Source: Muscardinus avellanarius (Eukaryota; Chordata; Mammalia; Rodentia; Gliridae). From it: a DNA stretch of 64,000 bases. Positions 33,399 to 44,330 of the stretch are shown here, piece by piece. The stretch lies in the NCBI GenBank assembly GCA_963383645.1, contig OY726557.1, positions 123,368,723 to 123,432,722 on the forward strand, given 5' to 3'. The notes beneath the pieces are model-generated. The model saw only the letters and a program-made list of their open reading frames with translations. It was not told the DNA's origin and searched no databases. A program made the position numbers and the translations under genes. Numbering within the stretch: position 1 is the first letter of the stretch; each line of letters starts with the position of its first letter.

Positions 33399-36300
33399 AT
33401 GGACAGGTGGTATCTGGGTGAGTCCCCAAGCCCTGTCACTCCCCTACCTCAGCTCCCCAGAAGCCCAGGAAAGGCAGAAAGGAGAGATGGACCAAGGGCA
33501 TCTCGCTGCGGAGCCCTAGGTCTGGCGAGACGCAGGAGCTGGGGAAGCAGCGCGTCCTGGCCGGCTGCCCCTCACTGTCTGCCTGTGTGTCCTTTAACAG
33601 GAACTTAGAAGCCAGGCTGCTGCTTCAAATCTTTGTTCCCCCACTTCCTCTCTGTTGCCCTCTGGCAGGTTATTTGACCTCTGTGTCTCAGGTTTTTCCT
33701 CTGTAAAATGGAGGTGATGTTGAGGCATTCTTTACCTTAGAGAGTTGGGTGATAATTAAGAATAACATGTCTACAAAGTGCTTAGAACACGACCTTGTAC
33801 AGAATTCGGAAATGCACTGTCAACTTGCTTCCCCCAAGGCTCCATCCATCCACCCATCCACTCATTTATCCATCCATCCATCCATCCATCCATCCATCCA
33901 TCCATCCACTTATTTTCCATCCCTTATTATCCCAGAGAGAATCCACGCTGGCTTACAGAGACAGACAAAGCCCACTCGGGTAATATAATAAGGGAGCACC
34001 GTTGTCCTGTGGGAAGGGAGCGATGAGTTTAGCATTCTACCTTTTAGGCCCTGGCTTTCTCACTCTGCCACTGACCCTGTGTTTCGGAAGCATCCTCCCT
34101 TTCTCTGGTCTGCCCAGTGGGGATTTTGGCGCTGCCCTGGCCATCTTCAGGGGTGGTCATGAAGAGTAAAATACCAACCCTTTTCTTTATCTGCACAGTG
34201 GAGCTAGGGAGTTAGATGGGGACGGTGCAGGCAGAACCAGGTGCGCGGCCCACACTCACTTAACATTAGCTCTGCCCCTGGCTCTGAAAGCAGGAGTCAG
34301 CTGAATGGAGTCCCAGCCTGGGTCTGCAGGGCTGTGGGCGTCCCTCTTTGTGTCACCTTCATGGTGGTTGTCTTTTCTGAGATCAAGGTTAATGTCTGCT
34401 GTTTCTCAATGGATGAGACATGGCAGCAGCAACAGCGACACCGCTGTAAGCCAGGCCCCACTGTGCCCCTCACGCGTGGGTCTCACTCTCCTCTGCAGCC
34501 TGGGGGCGGGTGCTGTGGCCCTTGGGCTGATGAGGGAAACCTGACAGAGACTGGAGGGTGAGCAAGTTGGGCATGAACTCAGGTGTCCATCTCCTGCTCT
34601 GCTCAGAGGAGGATGGAGCAGTTCTCTTTAGAGGGACTAAGCTGCCCTGCTGGACACTGCCCATAGCCCTTTGGCTACCACTGGACATTGCTCTTGTGGA
34701 TGCCAATTCAGCTGATTGTAACTCAAAGAGGAACCAGCAGGCCCCGTGGAAAACCTGGCACCGGAGTCCCAGAGGAGAGGGAGCAGCCGTGGAGGCACAG
34801 GTCAAGCACCTGACCCCTGAAGCCAAAGGAGACTGTTAGTCTCCTCCTCCTCGCTCCTCACTGGCTGTGTAGACTCGGGCAAGGCTCCAACCTCTCTGTG
34901 CTTCATACACCTCATCTACAGAATGGAGAACTGGCACAGAGCTCCAGGAGGTACCAGCTAGGTGGTGCTTTGCAAACCACAGAGCAAAGTGTGCTTCCTG
35001 GGACAAGGGCCCCTTCTGGAGTGCACAGGCCCTGCAGGCCACAGAAGGAGCATCAGCAGCCACAGTGGCCTCCACGGGGTGCGGTGGGCTCTGGTGGACA
35101 GGGCTCCGTGGGCCCCCACTGCTCAGGAACCCCCAAGTGCAGCACACGCTGAATGGGGCTTCACGGCTCCCTTCCTGCCCTGCATCTCAGCTGCAGCTTC
35201 TCCTTCTCTGGCACGCCAGCCCATCCCTGGCCCTTCTCTGGAAATTTCCTTTGGGAGGGTTGGGAGCTCGGTGAGCATGCCTCCTTGACCCTTCTTCCCA
35301 GGAGCCCCTCCGTCTACACCACAGCCCTTTCTTGTGACCAAGGTAAATATTAGCTGGCAATGTTAATGTTTAATGCCCCACCTCGTCCCCGGCCACCCAC
35401 AGCAGACGCTGTCCTGAAGCAGAGGAGGCAGGACGAGGGGAGAGGGAAATGGCAGGGCTGGATGACGGTGAGTGTGTGCGTGTGAGGCTGCCCTCATTCC
35501 TCTCCTGGCACCCACCTCTCGATGCCCAGCCCTCTCTGCAAGAAACTGCATTTTGAAGGGGACTCTGCCTTAACCTTGAAGAAAAGTAGCCTCAAGTGTG
35601 GAGCTTTGAGCAGCAGGTAGAGGCCAGCAGCAGGTAGAGGCCGGTGGGGTGAGCCTCCACGGTGGCCTTCTGGAACGCACTGCCCCGCCGCACTGCTGAT
35701 GAGGAGCAGGCTGAGTTTGGAGTGGGCGCCCACCAACTTCAGGGCACTCCCAAGGCACCCGCAATGGGAACAACCCGGGCCCAGCAGGGGCAGCTGAGGA
35801 CTCCGGTGGGTGTAGAGCCCAGGATCCAGAAAGGAGGAGAGTGCCTGGTGGGTAGGAGCTTCTGGTGAGGTGAGGCGAGGTGAGGTGAGGGGCCCACCGT
35901 AGCTCTGACACTAACTCCCCAGGTGACCTTGAATAACTCTCACATCAGCTCTAGGGAGTCCTCCCTGCAGGCCCTCTGCATGGGCCAGGGCCTGGTCCTC
36001 ACGGCTCTCCTTGGCCTCCGCCTTCCGGGCAACAATACCTCAGACCCCAGGCCAGACTCCTCCCGTCCAAGGGCCTGGCCCTGAGGACAGCTGCCTCCCC
36101 AGGCTCCCCAGGCTGCTGCTGCCCGGGCCAGTTCAGCACAGTGGGAGCGGTGATGTTCCTTCAGGCTGAGAAGGGGTCACTCTGGGGTGGCTGTGACCTT
36201 CACCTGGGTTTCCGCCCAGCCCTGCCCTCACTCGCTGTGTAGCTGGGTGGTTTGCTTGCCCTCCCTGTGCCTCCATGGTCTCCTGGATTACACTGGGGTG

Positions 36301-38241
36301 GCGGCAGTGCCGGATACAGCCGATGAGTGAACATTCTGCTAGCCAGAGCCGGGCGTGAGAGAGCACCACGCATTAGTGTCTTAAACAAAGTTGCTTCTCC
36401 TGAGGATGGTGACTTAGGAGAGCAGTCTAGAATGCATCAAGCCCAGCGCTGCCTCCAGCTCCCACTGGGACTTTGGGCCGGGCCTCAGTGTCCCCCTTTG
36501 TCCTGTGGGCTCCCAGTGCTGGTCTTCATTCAGTGGTCTTGCAGACGCCTGCTGAGCTCTTGCATAGGCCAGTGATTTGCAGAGGCCGCAGGCCAGTGCC
36601 GGGCGAGCACCACCAGCCCCTGGATGGTGCTTGGTCCCAAGGTGGCTGTGTCTGAGGCAGCCTAGGACAGGCGCTCGCCAGCTCCCCTTCCAGCTTCCCC
36701 TTGGTCTGGGGACCCTGGGGGGGGGTCACCACTGGCTGTGACCCCCACCCCACCTCTGGCTCTCTCTACAGGCGGCAGCCCCAAGGATGGGGACCCGTTC
36801 TCCTACGGTAAGTCTGCAGCTCTCCCTCCTCACCTGGCAGCTGGCCCCGAGCCACACCCCCTGAGCTCCCCCAGTTACTCTGAGGCCCTGGGGTGGGCTC
36901 TGGGGTGGGTGACAGGTGCTGACCACTTCCTCTTTCCCTAGACTACGAGACTGTGCGGAAGGGAGGCCTGATCTTTGCCGGCCTGGCCTTTGTCCTGGGG
37001 CTCCTCATTCTACTGGGTGAGTGGGGATGACCGGTGGGGGCATGTATCTTCCCCAAGCCAGACCTCAAGGGGGCTCGGTCCCTTCTTTGTCCCCTGCTCC
37101 GCGGTGGACTGAGATGGAAGGGTCAGCTCCCTGGGAGCCGGGGGCCTGATCGGGCTCTCTCTTGGGTGTGAGCTGATCTCAGCCTATCTGAGCCTCTCTG
37201 CACCATGGGGGGACTTGGCAGATGAAAAGCCAGGCTCACCCTGGCAGGTGCCAGCTCCAACTGACTCCAGGTGTGTCAGGCGCCCTGGTGCTGGGAAGCA
37301 AGTGTGGCTATGAACCAGACTAGAGCCAGCAGCCCGCTGACCACGGAGCTCTGGGCGCAGCCTCCTCGTTAATGAAACAGGGGCTTTCCCACCTGACTCA
37401 CAAGGCCACCCACAGACACAGCATCCAGAGGCTCTTTAAGAAGGGACAGCTGGGCATGGGGTGTTCTGGGGAGAAAAGGGTCCTTACAGGTCTCCTGGCA
37501 CCAGAGGGCACATAGCAGATACCTAATAAATGCTCGTTTGCAACCTAAAGAAAAACACCAGAAAGAAAAGAAAAAAACTTGTATTTCAACCTAAAGAAAG
37601 ACATCAGTGGAGGGAAGCCACTCGATGTAGCACACACCACTGCATTCTGGACCGTGGACACGCTCCTGGCCCCTGCCCGGCCTCTCAGGGCCTGTGATGG
37701 TTGAGCACACAGCACAGGACACAGATGGGCCCGAGTGTGGATCTCCTCTTTGGACACACAGCTGTCCTTCTCCAAGTGTGCACTGAGCACTACTGTGTAC
37801 CCAGCACTGTACCAGGAATACCCTGAGGCTCAGTCTCAGCTGCTGTGCTCAGTGTGCTCAGTCCAACACAGATACCTGCGGCAAATGTTTGTTGACTGAT
37901 TGACTGACTGGCTGGCTTGGGCTCTTGAATGGATGCTGTCCAGCCCTGACACCAAGACAATGCTGGCAGGAGGGATGCAGGAAGGGTGCGTTCCAGGGTG
38001 TCCTTGTAAAACGAGAGGTCAATGAAGACCCTTTCTTTCCCCTCTCAAGGCAAAAGACTCCGCTGCGGGGGCAGTAAGGAGCCTCGGTGAGTGCTGCTGT
38101 GAGATCCATGAGGGGGTGGCTGGCTGGGGAAGGCAGGGCTGCAAGGAGGGGGCGCAGCCTCGGGAACCTGCCTGCCCGGCCCACTCACCTGTCCGTCTCC
38201 CTTCCTCCCACTCCAGGCAACTGAGTGTGGATGAGCTGTAA
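33399..38241 (+). CDS. FXYD2: FXYD2, Na,K-ATPase gamma subunit, isoform b (63 aa)
   Basis: FXYD2 binds the kidney Na+/K+-ATPase in the basolateral membrane and lowers its Na+ affinity. It is needed for renal Mg2+ handling. Coding exons are 33399-33417 (exon 1b), 36772-36807, 36942-37016, 38050-38086 and 38217-38241: 192 nt, 63 aa plus stop (human b form 64 aa). Seen in order: N-terminus MDRWYLG, identical to human gamma-b; extracellular GGSPKDGDP; motif PFSYD (15-19); invariant GG (26-27); membrane helix (about 27-43); basic KRLRCGG (45-51); tail ending SVDEL. The gene has no signal peptide, as in human. The glycine equivalent to human Gly41, mutated to Arg in dominant hypomagnesaemia, is kept (G38). 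Local differences from human include the extracellular FSYD instead of FYYD and one residue fewer before the motif. The start has a strong Kozak context (gccgccATGG type). Confidence 0.96.
33650..33800 (+). repeat. MIR element in the FXYD2 exon 1b intron
   Basis: ggttatttgacctctgtgtctcagg, cctctgtaaaatggagg, agagttgggtgataattaag, acaaagtgcttagaac: the MIR order is complete. Confidence 0.7.
33841..33908. repeat. (CCAT)n microsatellite
   Basis: About 15 units of tcca/atcc, the first few interrupted. Confidence 0.95.
34860..34945 (+). repeat. MIR fragment
   Basis: ctggctgtgtagactcgggcaagg...cttcatacacctcatctacagaatgg is a diverged MIR core. Confidence 0.5.
35362..35374 (+). promoter_or_regulatory. 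FXYD2: HNF1-type site upstream of FXYD2 exon 1a
   Basis: GTTAATGTTTAAT matches 10 of 12 fixed positions of the HNF1A/HNF1B palindrome GTTAATNATTAAC, with a perfect left half. It is 75 bp upstream of the exon 1a ATG. Published work (Ferre and colleagues) showed that HNF1B controls specifically the gamma-a transcript, which fits this placement. Confidence 0.65.
35449..35467 (+). CDS. FXYD2: FXYD2 alternative first coding exon 1a (gamma-a N-terminus)
   Basis: The 19 nt ATGGCAGGGCTGGATGACG encode MAGLDD plus the first base of a glycine codon and end at a good donor (gtgagt). Length and phase are identical to exon 1b, so splicing to 36772 gives MAGLDDGGSPKDG..., also 63 aa. Human gamma-a begins MTGLSMDGG, so the M-x-G-L...D-G pattern is kept with a short deletion. 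The start has G at -3 and +4. It lies 2 kb downstream of exon 1b and inside the 1b intron. Confidence 0.85.
37520..37600 (+). repeat. Short A-rich segment after MIR-like tail in FXYD2 intron
   Basis: agcagatacctaataaatgctcg is typical of a MIR/L2 3' end. It is followed by two copies of aacctaaagaaa (37541 and 37589) around an A-rich stretch. The AATAAA here is intronic and probably unused. Confidence 0.35.
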
Positions 38242-38460
38242 CTACAGGTGAGTTTTTGAGGGTGGAGCTGGGTGGCCATGGCTGGATTGGAGGAATTTTA
38301 AAGTTGTCCACCATCTGGCAGGTGGGCTGTCTCTATCACAAGCTTTAAATCGAGGTGCATGGCGTGGGGACTGTGAGTAGGAGGCTGCGGAGGGCGGCCC
38401 TGAGAAGCTGGGGCAGGAGGAAGCGAACTTCCCGCCCAGACCCTGCCTTTGTCTTTCCAG

Positions 38461-38720
38461 AGTTGGTGGAGCCCACAGTGTCCGGGCTGCCTTCGGAGCC
38501 AAGGACGCCCATCTTCCCTGGGCCGAGACCTCTGTCCCCGGGCTCCAAGGGATCTCTGCACGGACAACACCTCCTGCTGCCTCCTGTGCTATTTCTCCTT
38601 CCCTCCCCGCCTCCTTCCATAACTATGCCCTTCCATAACTATCCCCTTCTCCCTGCGGTGGGGTTTGTCAATGAATTGCTCGGGCACCTGCCTGCCTATT
38701 AAGCAAGTTCTGTGCTGCCA
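38461..38720 (+). other. FXYD2: FXYD2 terminal 3'UTR exon (3' limit uncertain)
   Basis: After the stop at 38239-38241 the exon continues six bases to a donor (ctacag|gtgagt). The likely acceptor gtctttccag ends at 38460. No AATAAA follows. The best weak candidate is the TATTAA/ATTAAG at about 38697-38703 (cctattaagc), with TG-rich text after it. The 3' end is therefore a guess. A 14-bp word, ccttccataactat, is tandemly duplicated at 38613 and 38629. Confidence 0.55.
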
Positions 38721-39534
38721 TCTATAGGAATGTCTTCCCGGCCCCTGCACTGACAGGAGCCCTGGCGACAGCCCTCAGCCTGGCTCCCTCCCCAGAGCCT
38801 GGCGGAAGTCTCAAAGTCCATGGGTTTCAAGTTACTGCATCTGCTGGGTCCTGCTGAGTGCCCTGGCCCAAGCACTGGTGGCTGACAGGAGTCTGGATAC
38901 CATGCAGGACAGCTGCCCCAGGTGCCCCTGCCGCCTAGGCAGAGCTGTTGGCAGCCACCTTCCTGTGCTCTGTGGTTCCCCCAACTTGTACCATGGAGTC
39001 AGGACCTGCAGGGCCTGGGGTTGGCCCTCCGCGCATGCGCGCCCTGCCCTAGCCTTGGTCCCCCCTTTTCACTCTCAGGGCAGGGGCCCCCAGAGGGACC
39101 CACTCCCACCCGCCTGTTTGAGTGCTGGCTCCGTCAGTCCCAGGGACTGGGGGCCGATGGGGTGAGGGAGGCTCGCTCTAGCCCCATCAGTCATACCCAG
39201 GGCAACCTCAGCCCTGCACAGCCAGGCTGGCCCACGAGGGCCTGTTTCCCCACACCTGTGACCCCAGCCGCCCTCCTGCAAGCCTCCATGGAGACAAAGA
39301 GTGGCAGGACCACAGCACACCTAAATCAGCAAGGCGGGATAGGCAAGACCTGGCAGAACCAGAGAGAGCAGCAAACAGCTGGGGTTTGCTGGGGCCCGAG
39401 GCAGGGTGCACCACTAGTCCACTTGGGGAATTAAGCTCTTTATCCTAGTCCACTGCCCCCAGGCCCTGAAGACCGCAGGCCCCCGTGCAATCCCAGAAGG
39501 CTTGTGCAGGGGCCACCCTTAGAGAGTAAGCTCG

Positions 39535-39610
39535 ATGGTCTTTATTTACAGAAGGGGAAACTGAGGCTCAAGAGGCAGTGATCTGTCCAGGGTGACAGGG
39601 CCAGCCTGCC
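39535..39610 (-). repeat. MIR fragment
   Basis: ttacagaaggggaaactgaggctcaagagg...gtccagggtgacagggcc is a reversed MIR core. Confidence 0.55.
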
Positions 39611-42584
39611 AGGGCTCTTCCCACCACACGGACATCCAGGGAGGGGGCCTCCTGGGCTACATACTTGGAGAGCGAAGGGAAGAGAGGGATGGTGGCCACC
39701 CCAACGAGGCCTCACCCCTAGTCTTCTCGGTCACCCAGGACCCTAGTGGGTGTGAACCTGGAGGTAAACATGAGGGTGGCCCCTGTGCACTGAGGCCTGA
39801 TAGGTTATCCACAGTCCCCAGAGCATCCAGGCTGAGGACCACTGCTCTGGGGACATTCCGAGCCTGCTGGTTCCCTGGCAGGACTCTGGCAAGCACTCCT
39901 CTTCCTTCCCCAGGAAGGCCGCTGGGGCTGGGGTTACTGAGCTCTCCCTTCGCTCTGGATTTGTTCACAGTTCATCCCTGTGTGGTGGAGTCTGGGGCTT
40001 CTGTGATGGAGAGACCAGGTCAACCTCCCAGATCCAGCTCTCTAGGGCGCAATGTTTCCATATAACCACCAGAGGGCGCTCGACTCACTCCCAATACTCT
40101 CCAGTCTGGAGAAACTGCCTTTCCCAAGCAGTCAGCCTGCACCCAGACTTCCTGGGACACTCCCCAGCTTTTCCTGTTCTGCTTTCATGCTTCCTGGGAC
40201 AGGCGCTTTCCTGTTCTTGGAGTCATTCTTGGCTGCGGGGCCGAATCTCACGTTTCCAGAGGCAGACACTATCTGTGACTTGCACATTATCTCATGCCAG
40301 GGCAACCATGAAGCCTGAATTGGGTCATGAGCAGGAGGACCCTGGGAGGGGCAGAAAGGTCAAGCAGGGCCATTGGCGGGTGGGTGGCGCTGCAGGTTCT
40401 AAGGGGATTGATGGGTGTGGGGATGTTCAACCTTCTCTGGTGACTTTAGCTGAGAGTTGGGGTCTTGGCGTAGGTGTGGCCAGGGGACCTTAGGCTGGGA
40501 GGATGTCTGGGGAGGGGCCTCACCCCAGCTCCTCCAAGAGAATGCTTTTGGGACCATAAGGCTGGAGGGTGTTGGCCCTGGACAGTGGGATCTCTTTCGA
40601 TGGACCCCTTCTTGCCTGGACTTGGTTTCTCAATCAGGGGAAGCAGAGCTGGGAGTGTTGCTCCTGGCTTGGGCCTCCACCACTTCTAGATGCTTTGGGA
40701 TGGTGGGGAGATGCCTCCCTGCCCAGTGGTCCTGAGCTCTCCCTGGCTGGGCAAGGAAGGGAAGCCCCAAGGAGTCCACCTCGAGTAGCCCTGCTGTTCC
40801 TATCTTAAGTGGATGGAGTGGTGCCCTGGGAAGATGGAGAGGGCTCAGGACAGAGGGGTCCTGTCTTCCCTCGGTCCCTGGCTCCCTCCCGGCATTGCAG
40901 CCCCAGTGGTACCTGCTTCTCACCATGCACTCATTCTTATTGCTGCTTCACACCTGTATGGCTGGAGGAGGCAGATGCCATGTCCACTTGGCCCTGTGCT
41001 GTGGCTGGGAAGCTAAACTGGGCCTGGGCCTCAGACCCAGGGCTACTGCAGCTAGTCCGGGCATATGACAGCGCTAAGGCCCCGTCTGTGCTGGGAGAAC
41101 CAGGCTGTCCATGGTGTTCCGGCTTTGAAGGAACCTAGGGCTTGGCATGCTTCCTCGGAAGGAACCTCTAGGATGGGACATCTGATGTTTGCAGCTGAGA
41201 CTTGAGGCCTGGGGAGAATCCTAGTTAGAACTTTGAGCCCTGGTGCGCGGGGTCCGGCCTGACACTGGAGGGATGAGGAGGGGCCTATGCTGTCCCGGGG
41301 TACGTACCCGGTGCCTGGATCGCGCTGGGGTGGGCTGCATTTGACGGCAGCAGGTCCCACACAGTGCTTTGTAGATTAACTTTCAGAGCTTGCTGGGCTA
41401 TTTGCTCAGACCCCGACTCACCTCGACCCCAGCAGGCCAGTGGCTGCTCCTGGCTGCTTTTTTCCCTCTAGATGTGCACACTTGGTTCTTCTTTCGAGAA
41501 AGTCTCACTCTGGGTTTCTCAGAGGGTTCTGTGGGCCAAAAGGAATTCCCCAGGTGAGTGCAGCGGGGTGGGGTGGGGTAGAGAGGGGAGTTCCAAGCTG
41601 AGGCAGCAGTTTGGCAGTTTGTGGACCCAGAAAATCTACTGTAGCTTGGTGCAGACTGCACCATGGAAGGGGAAACTGTCTTTGCTGGCAGCTTTATCCT
41701 GCTGTGCGACCTTGGGAAGGTTCTTCTTATCTGTCTCTGGACTTTACTTTGGGACAAACAAGTACAAGACAAGCTTTGAGCAGAGGTCCCAGGGCTGTGC
41801 CTTCTAAGAGAACGTGTACATGGAGGAGCTACAGTGAATCCCCACATCTTCCCATTGCTCCCGGGGAGCTGTTCTTAGAGAAAAGCTGCGGGCACTCTCC
41901 TCTTGCCCACAAATGCACACTGGCTTTCTTCTAGTGAGAGCAGAGGTGCCTGGCACATGCAAAAGGCAGATAAAAGACACTTGATAAAGCAGGAAAGCAG
42001 GCTGGCCTGACCCTGAGCCAGGCTGTGCTGAATCCTCCACCACCTTGGTTTCCAGTAAGGCCTATCAATCAGTAACCAGGTGTGAGCCCAGCACAGCCCG
42101 CTGGGAACGCAGGGTGCCCTGTTCTGGAGTACATAGTATTTTAAATCTTCACAGAGTTAAAAACAAGTCAAACAGCAGTGGCCTGAGCCCTAGACACCTT
42201 CAGGGAGGAATAGGAGGGCCAGGCTGGGCCTCTGTTCTTCCAGGACCCTTCCTGAACTTTTTCCTGGCACCCTAGAGACCTGCTGGGGGACCCCATATCT
42301 CTCTGCACCTGGTCATCGCTCATGTCTGAACCCCGCTGCCCACAGGTGCAATAAGGGCAGAGATTGTATCCGATGGCCACTGATAACCCCAGGGACTGGC
42401 TCCATGCTGGACTCACAGCGACAAATACCTGCTTAATGACTACACAACTGGCTGGTTAGAGGAACAAACGAATGATGGGTGTTACCACCTGCTGTACTGG
42501 GAACAGAGAGCTGCTGGGTGCTGGAGATGCGGTGGAGCTGGCGACATGCATGGTCACCCAAGGCGAGGCATCTAGCAGACCAGG

Positions 42585-42690
42585 GCTTGCACCCTGGCTC
42601 CATGGATTACGAACTATGTGACAACGGGCGAGCCCCCAAGCCTCAGTTTGCCCAGGTGGAGAAGTTGTCTCTAACATGGATTGCTCGCTG
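42585..42690 (+). repeat. MIR fragment
   Basis: gcttgcaccctggctccatg, gaactatgtgacaacgggcgag, gcctcagtttgcccaggtgg. Confidence 0.5.
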
Positions 42691-43315
42691 GATGGGGGAT
42701 CCTGCAGGATCGTCATCTCTGAAACTTTCAGTGCTGGCACATGACACTAGCTTTCCTGGACCTGCCAGCCTCACAGCCCCTGTCCTTCGACACTTCCATG
42801 ATCTAGAATGTCTGTCCACAGCCTTGTTGTCAGACATGGTATTCATGGAGGCCTAGGGGAGAGGCCCAGGCCTGAGTCCAGGCTCAGCCGACCAGGCCCC
42901 GGGGAGAGCTGGTGCACCTGAGGTCCAGTCCCACTTGAGTTTCAGCAGAGACATGCCCTGGCCATGGCCACTGCCAGCTCAACTTGGGCTCTCCTCTCCC
43001 TGAGGCAGATGGTTGTCGGATGGTTACCATGCTGGAGACAGGCAGGAGCTGTAAAAGGCTTCTTGATTATACAGTTCCCTTTTGTGTGCCTTGGGACGGA
43101 AAAGGAAGCAGGAGGCCAGGCAGGGGGGAGGCCATACCTGGATCCCCAGGGGGAGGCTTCTGCAGAGGACATAGAGACCCCAGCAGGGCCATCATGGCCC
43201 AACACTTCTGGTGGAGCAGAGCGAGTGAGGTGTGCTCTGGCCCCTCCCAGACCGCCATTTCCAGGGAGGATAGATGCGCCCCTGGAGGGACCTGTCCAAC
43301 CTGCCCTGCAGGGTA

Positions 43316-43367
43316 GGGGCTTGAACCCAGGGGAATTCTCCCTCCGAGGTATGCCACCAGCCCTATT
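43316..43367 (-). repeat. Fragment of ID-like SINE half
   Basis: gcttgaacccaggggaattc and tccgaggtatgccaccagcccta are a decayed reversed tRNA-like half only. Confidence 0.55.
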
Positions 43368-43598
43368 CTATCTGTAGGCATATATTTACTTTGTCTGTAT
43401 TTGTCTCCCAGATCCGAGACTGTCCAACCATTGTGGAAGGCTCCTGCTCCCCTAGCCCTGGTGTTTCCTTCCTTTCAGGCCTAGAATTGGAGATGACAGG
43501 GGGCAGGAGCGGCACAGTGGGTGAAGTGGGGGCAGGGGCGACGTGACTCTCACCTGGGTCTCTGAACCTGTTTCCTTGTCTGTAAAATGGGGATTGGA

Positions 43599-43784
43599 GC
43601 TGGGCGTGGTAGTGCACACTTGAAATCCCCGTATTTGGGAGTCAGAGACAGGAGGATGGCGCAGGTCAGAAGCCAGCCTCGCTGGCTTAAGAGACCCTGT
43701 TTCCAAATAAAAAATATAAAATAGGTCTGGGAGTTTAGCCCGGAGGTAGAAGGTTCCATCCCCAGTACCACCAAAAAAAAAAAA
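43599..43784 (+). repeat. Second-subfamily SINE with target-site duplication
   Basis: gctgggcgtggtagtgcaca to ccagtaccacc plus A run, with right half gtctgggagtttagcccgg. ggggattgga occurs on both sides (at about 43589 and after 43790). Confidence 0.88.
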
Positions 43785-43948
43785 GGGGGGGGGATTGGAA
43801 CCCTGCCAATGAAGAGGTTGAAGGAGTTCATGTGCGTAAACAAGGCAAGTAAGCCAGAAAGCCCTGTAGAAACCTAAAGAGCGATTTTTCAGAGGGATGA
43901 AGCTACGTGGGGCAGGCTTGCCTTTCAGCCATTCATTCAGCAAATTTT

Positions 43949-44021
43949 AATTGAGGATTTGAATATTGAGTAGAATCCAGGTATGGTGTTAGGATTCTAC
44001 TCAATATTCAAATCCTCAATT
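43949..44021. repeat. Perfect 30-bp inverted repeat with 13-nt spacer
   Basis: The left arm 43949-43978 (starting aattgaggatttgaatattg) and right arm 43992-44021 (ending caaatcctcaatt) are exact reverse complements. The spacer is aggtatggtgtta. No other repeat signature covers the arms. The transcript would form a 30-bp hairpin. Confidence 0.95.
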
Positions 44022-44214
44022 TGAATATCCCTCCTGCTGTGTGTGTGCGTGCATGCTTGTGTGTGTGTAGTATGTAGTGAGTTTGGGAGTCATTGATCTA
44101 GTTCAGTCCCCTCACTGAGCAGCAGAACCTGAGACCAGGAGAGAGGTCTCCTCCCAAAGATATGGTCTGTACAGACGTGTTTCCATTCAGTGCCCAGATT
44201 TTGGGGTTGGAAGA

Positions 44215-44330
44215 TGTGAGTCAGAGTCCCTGCTCTGTCCCTCAGTGGCTGTGTAGTCTTTAGCGAGTTAGGCTTAAGACTTGCTTTCCAAAGCCTCAGT
44301 TTCCCCATGATACACTTTTGCTGCAATGTC
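44215..44330 (+). repeat. MIR fragment
   Basis: agtccctgctctgtccctcag, ctgtgtagtctttagcgag, gcctcagtttccccatgata. Confidence 0.55.

Noticed and set aside
37525..37535. AATAAA at about 37528 as an early FXYD2 poly(A) signal
   Set aside because: It lies in an intron upstream of two coding exons, inside a MIR/L2-like tail.
38217..38241. FXYD2 C-terminus SVDEL as an ER-retention signal
   Set aside because: It resembles KDEL-type signals, but the FXYD C-terminus is cytosolic, so the luminal receptor cannot bind it.
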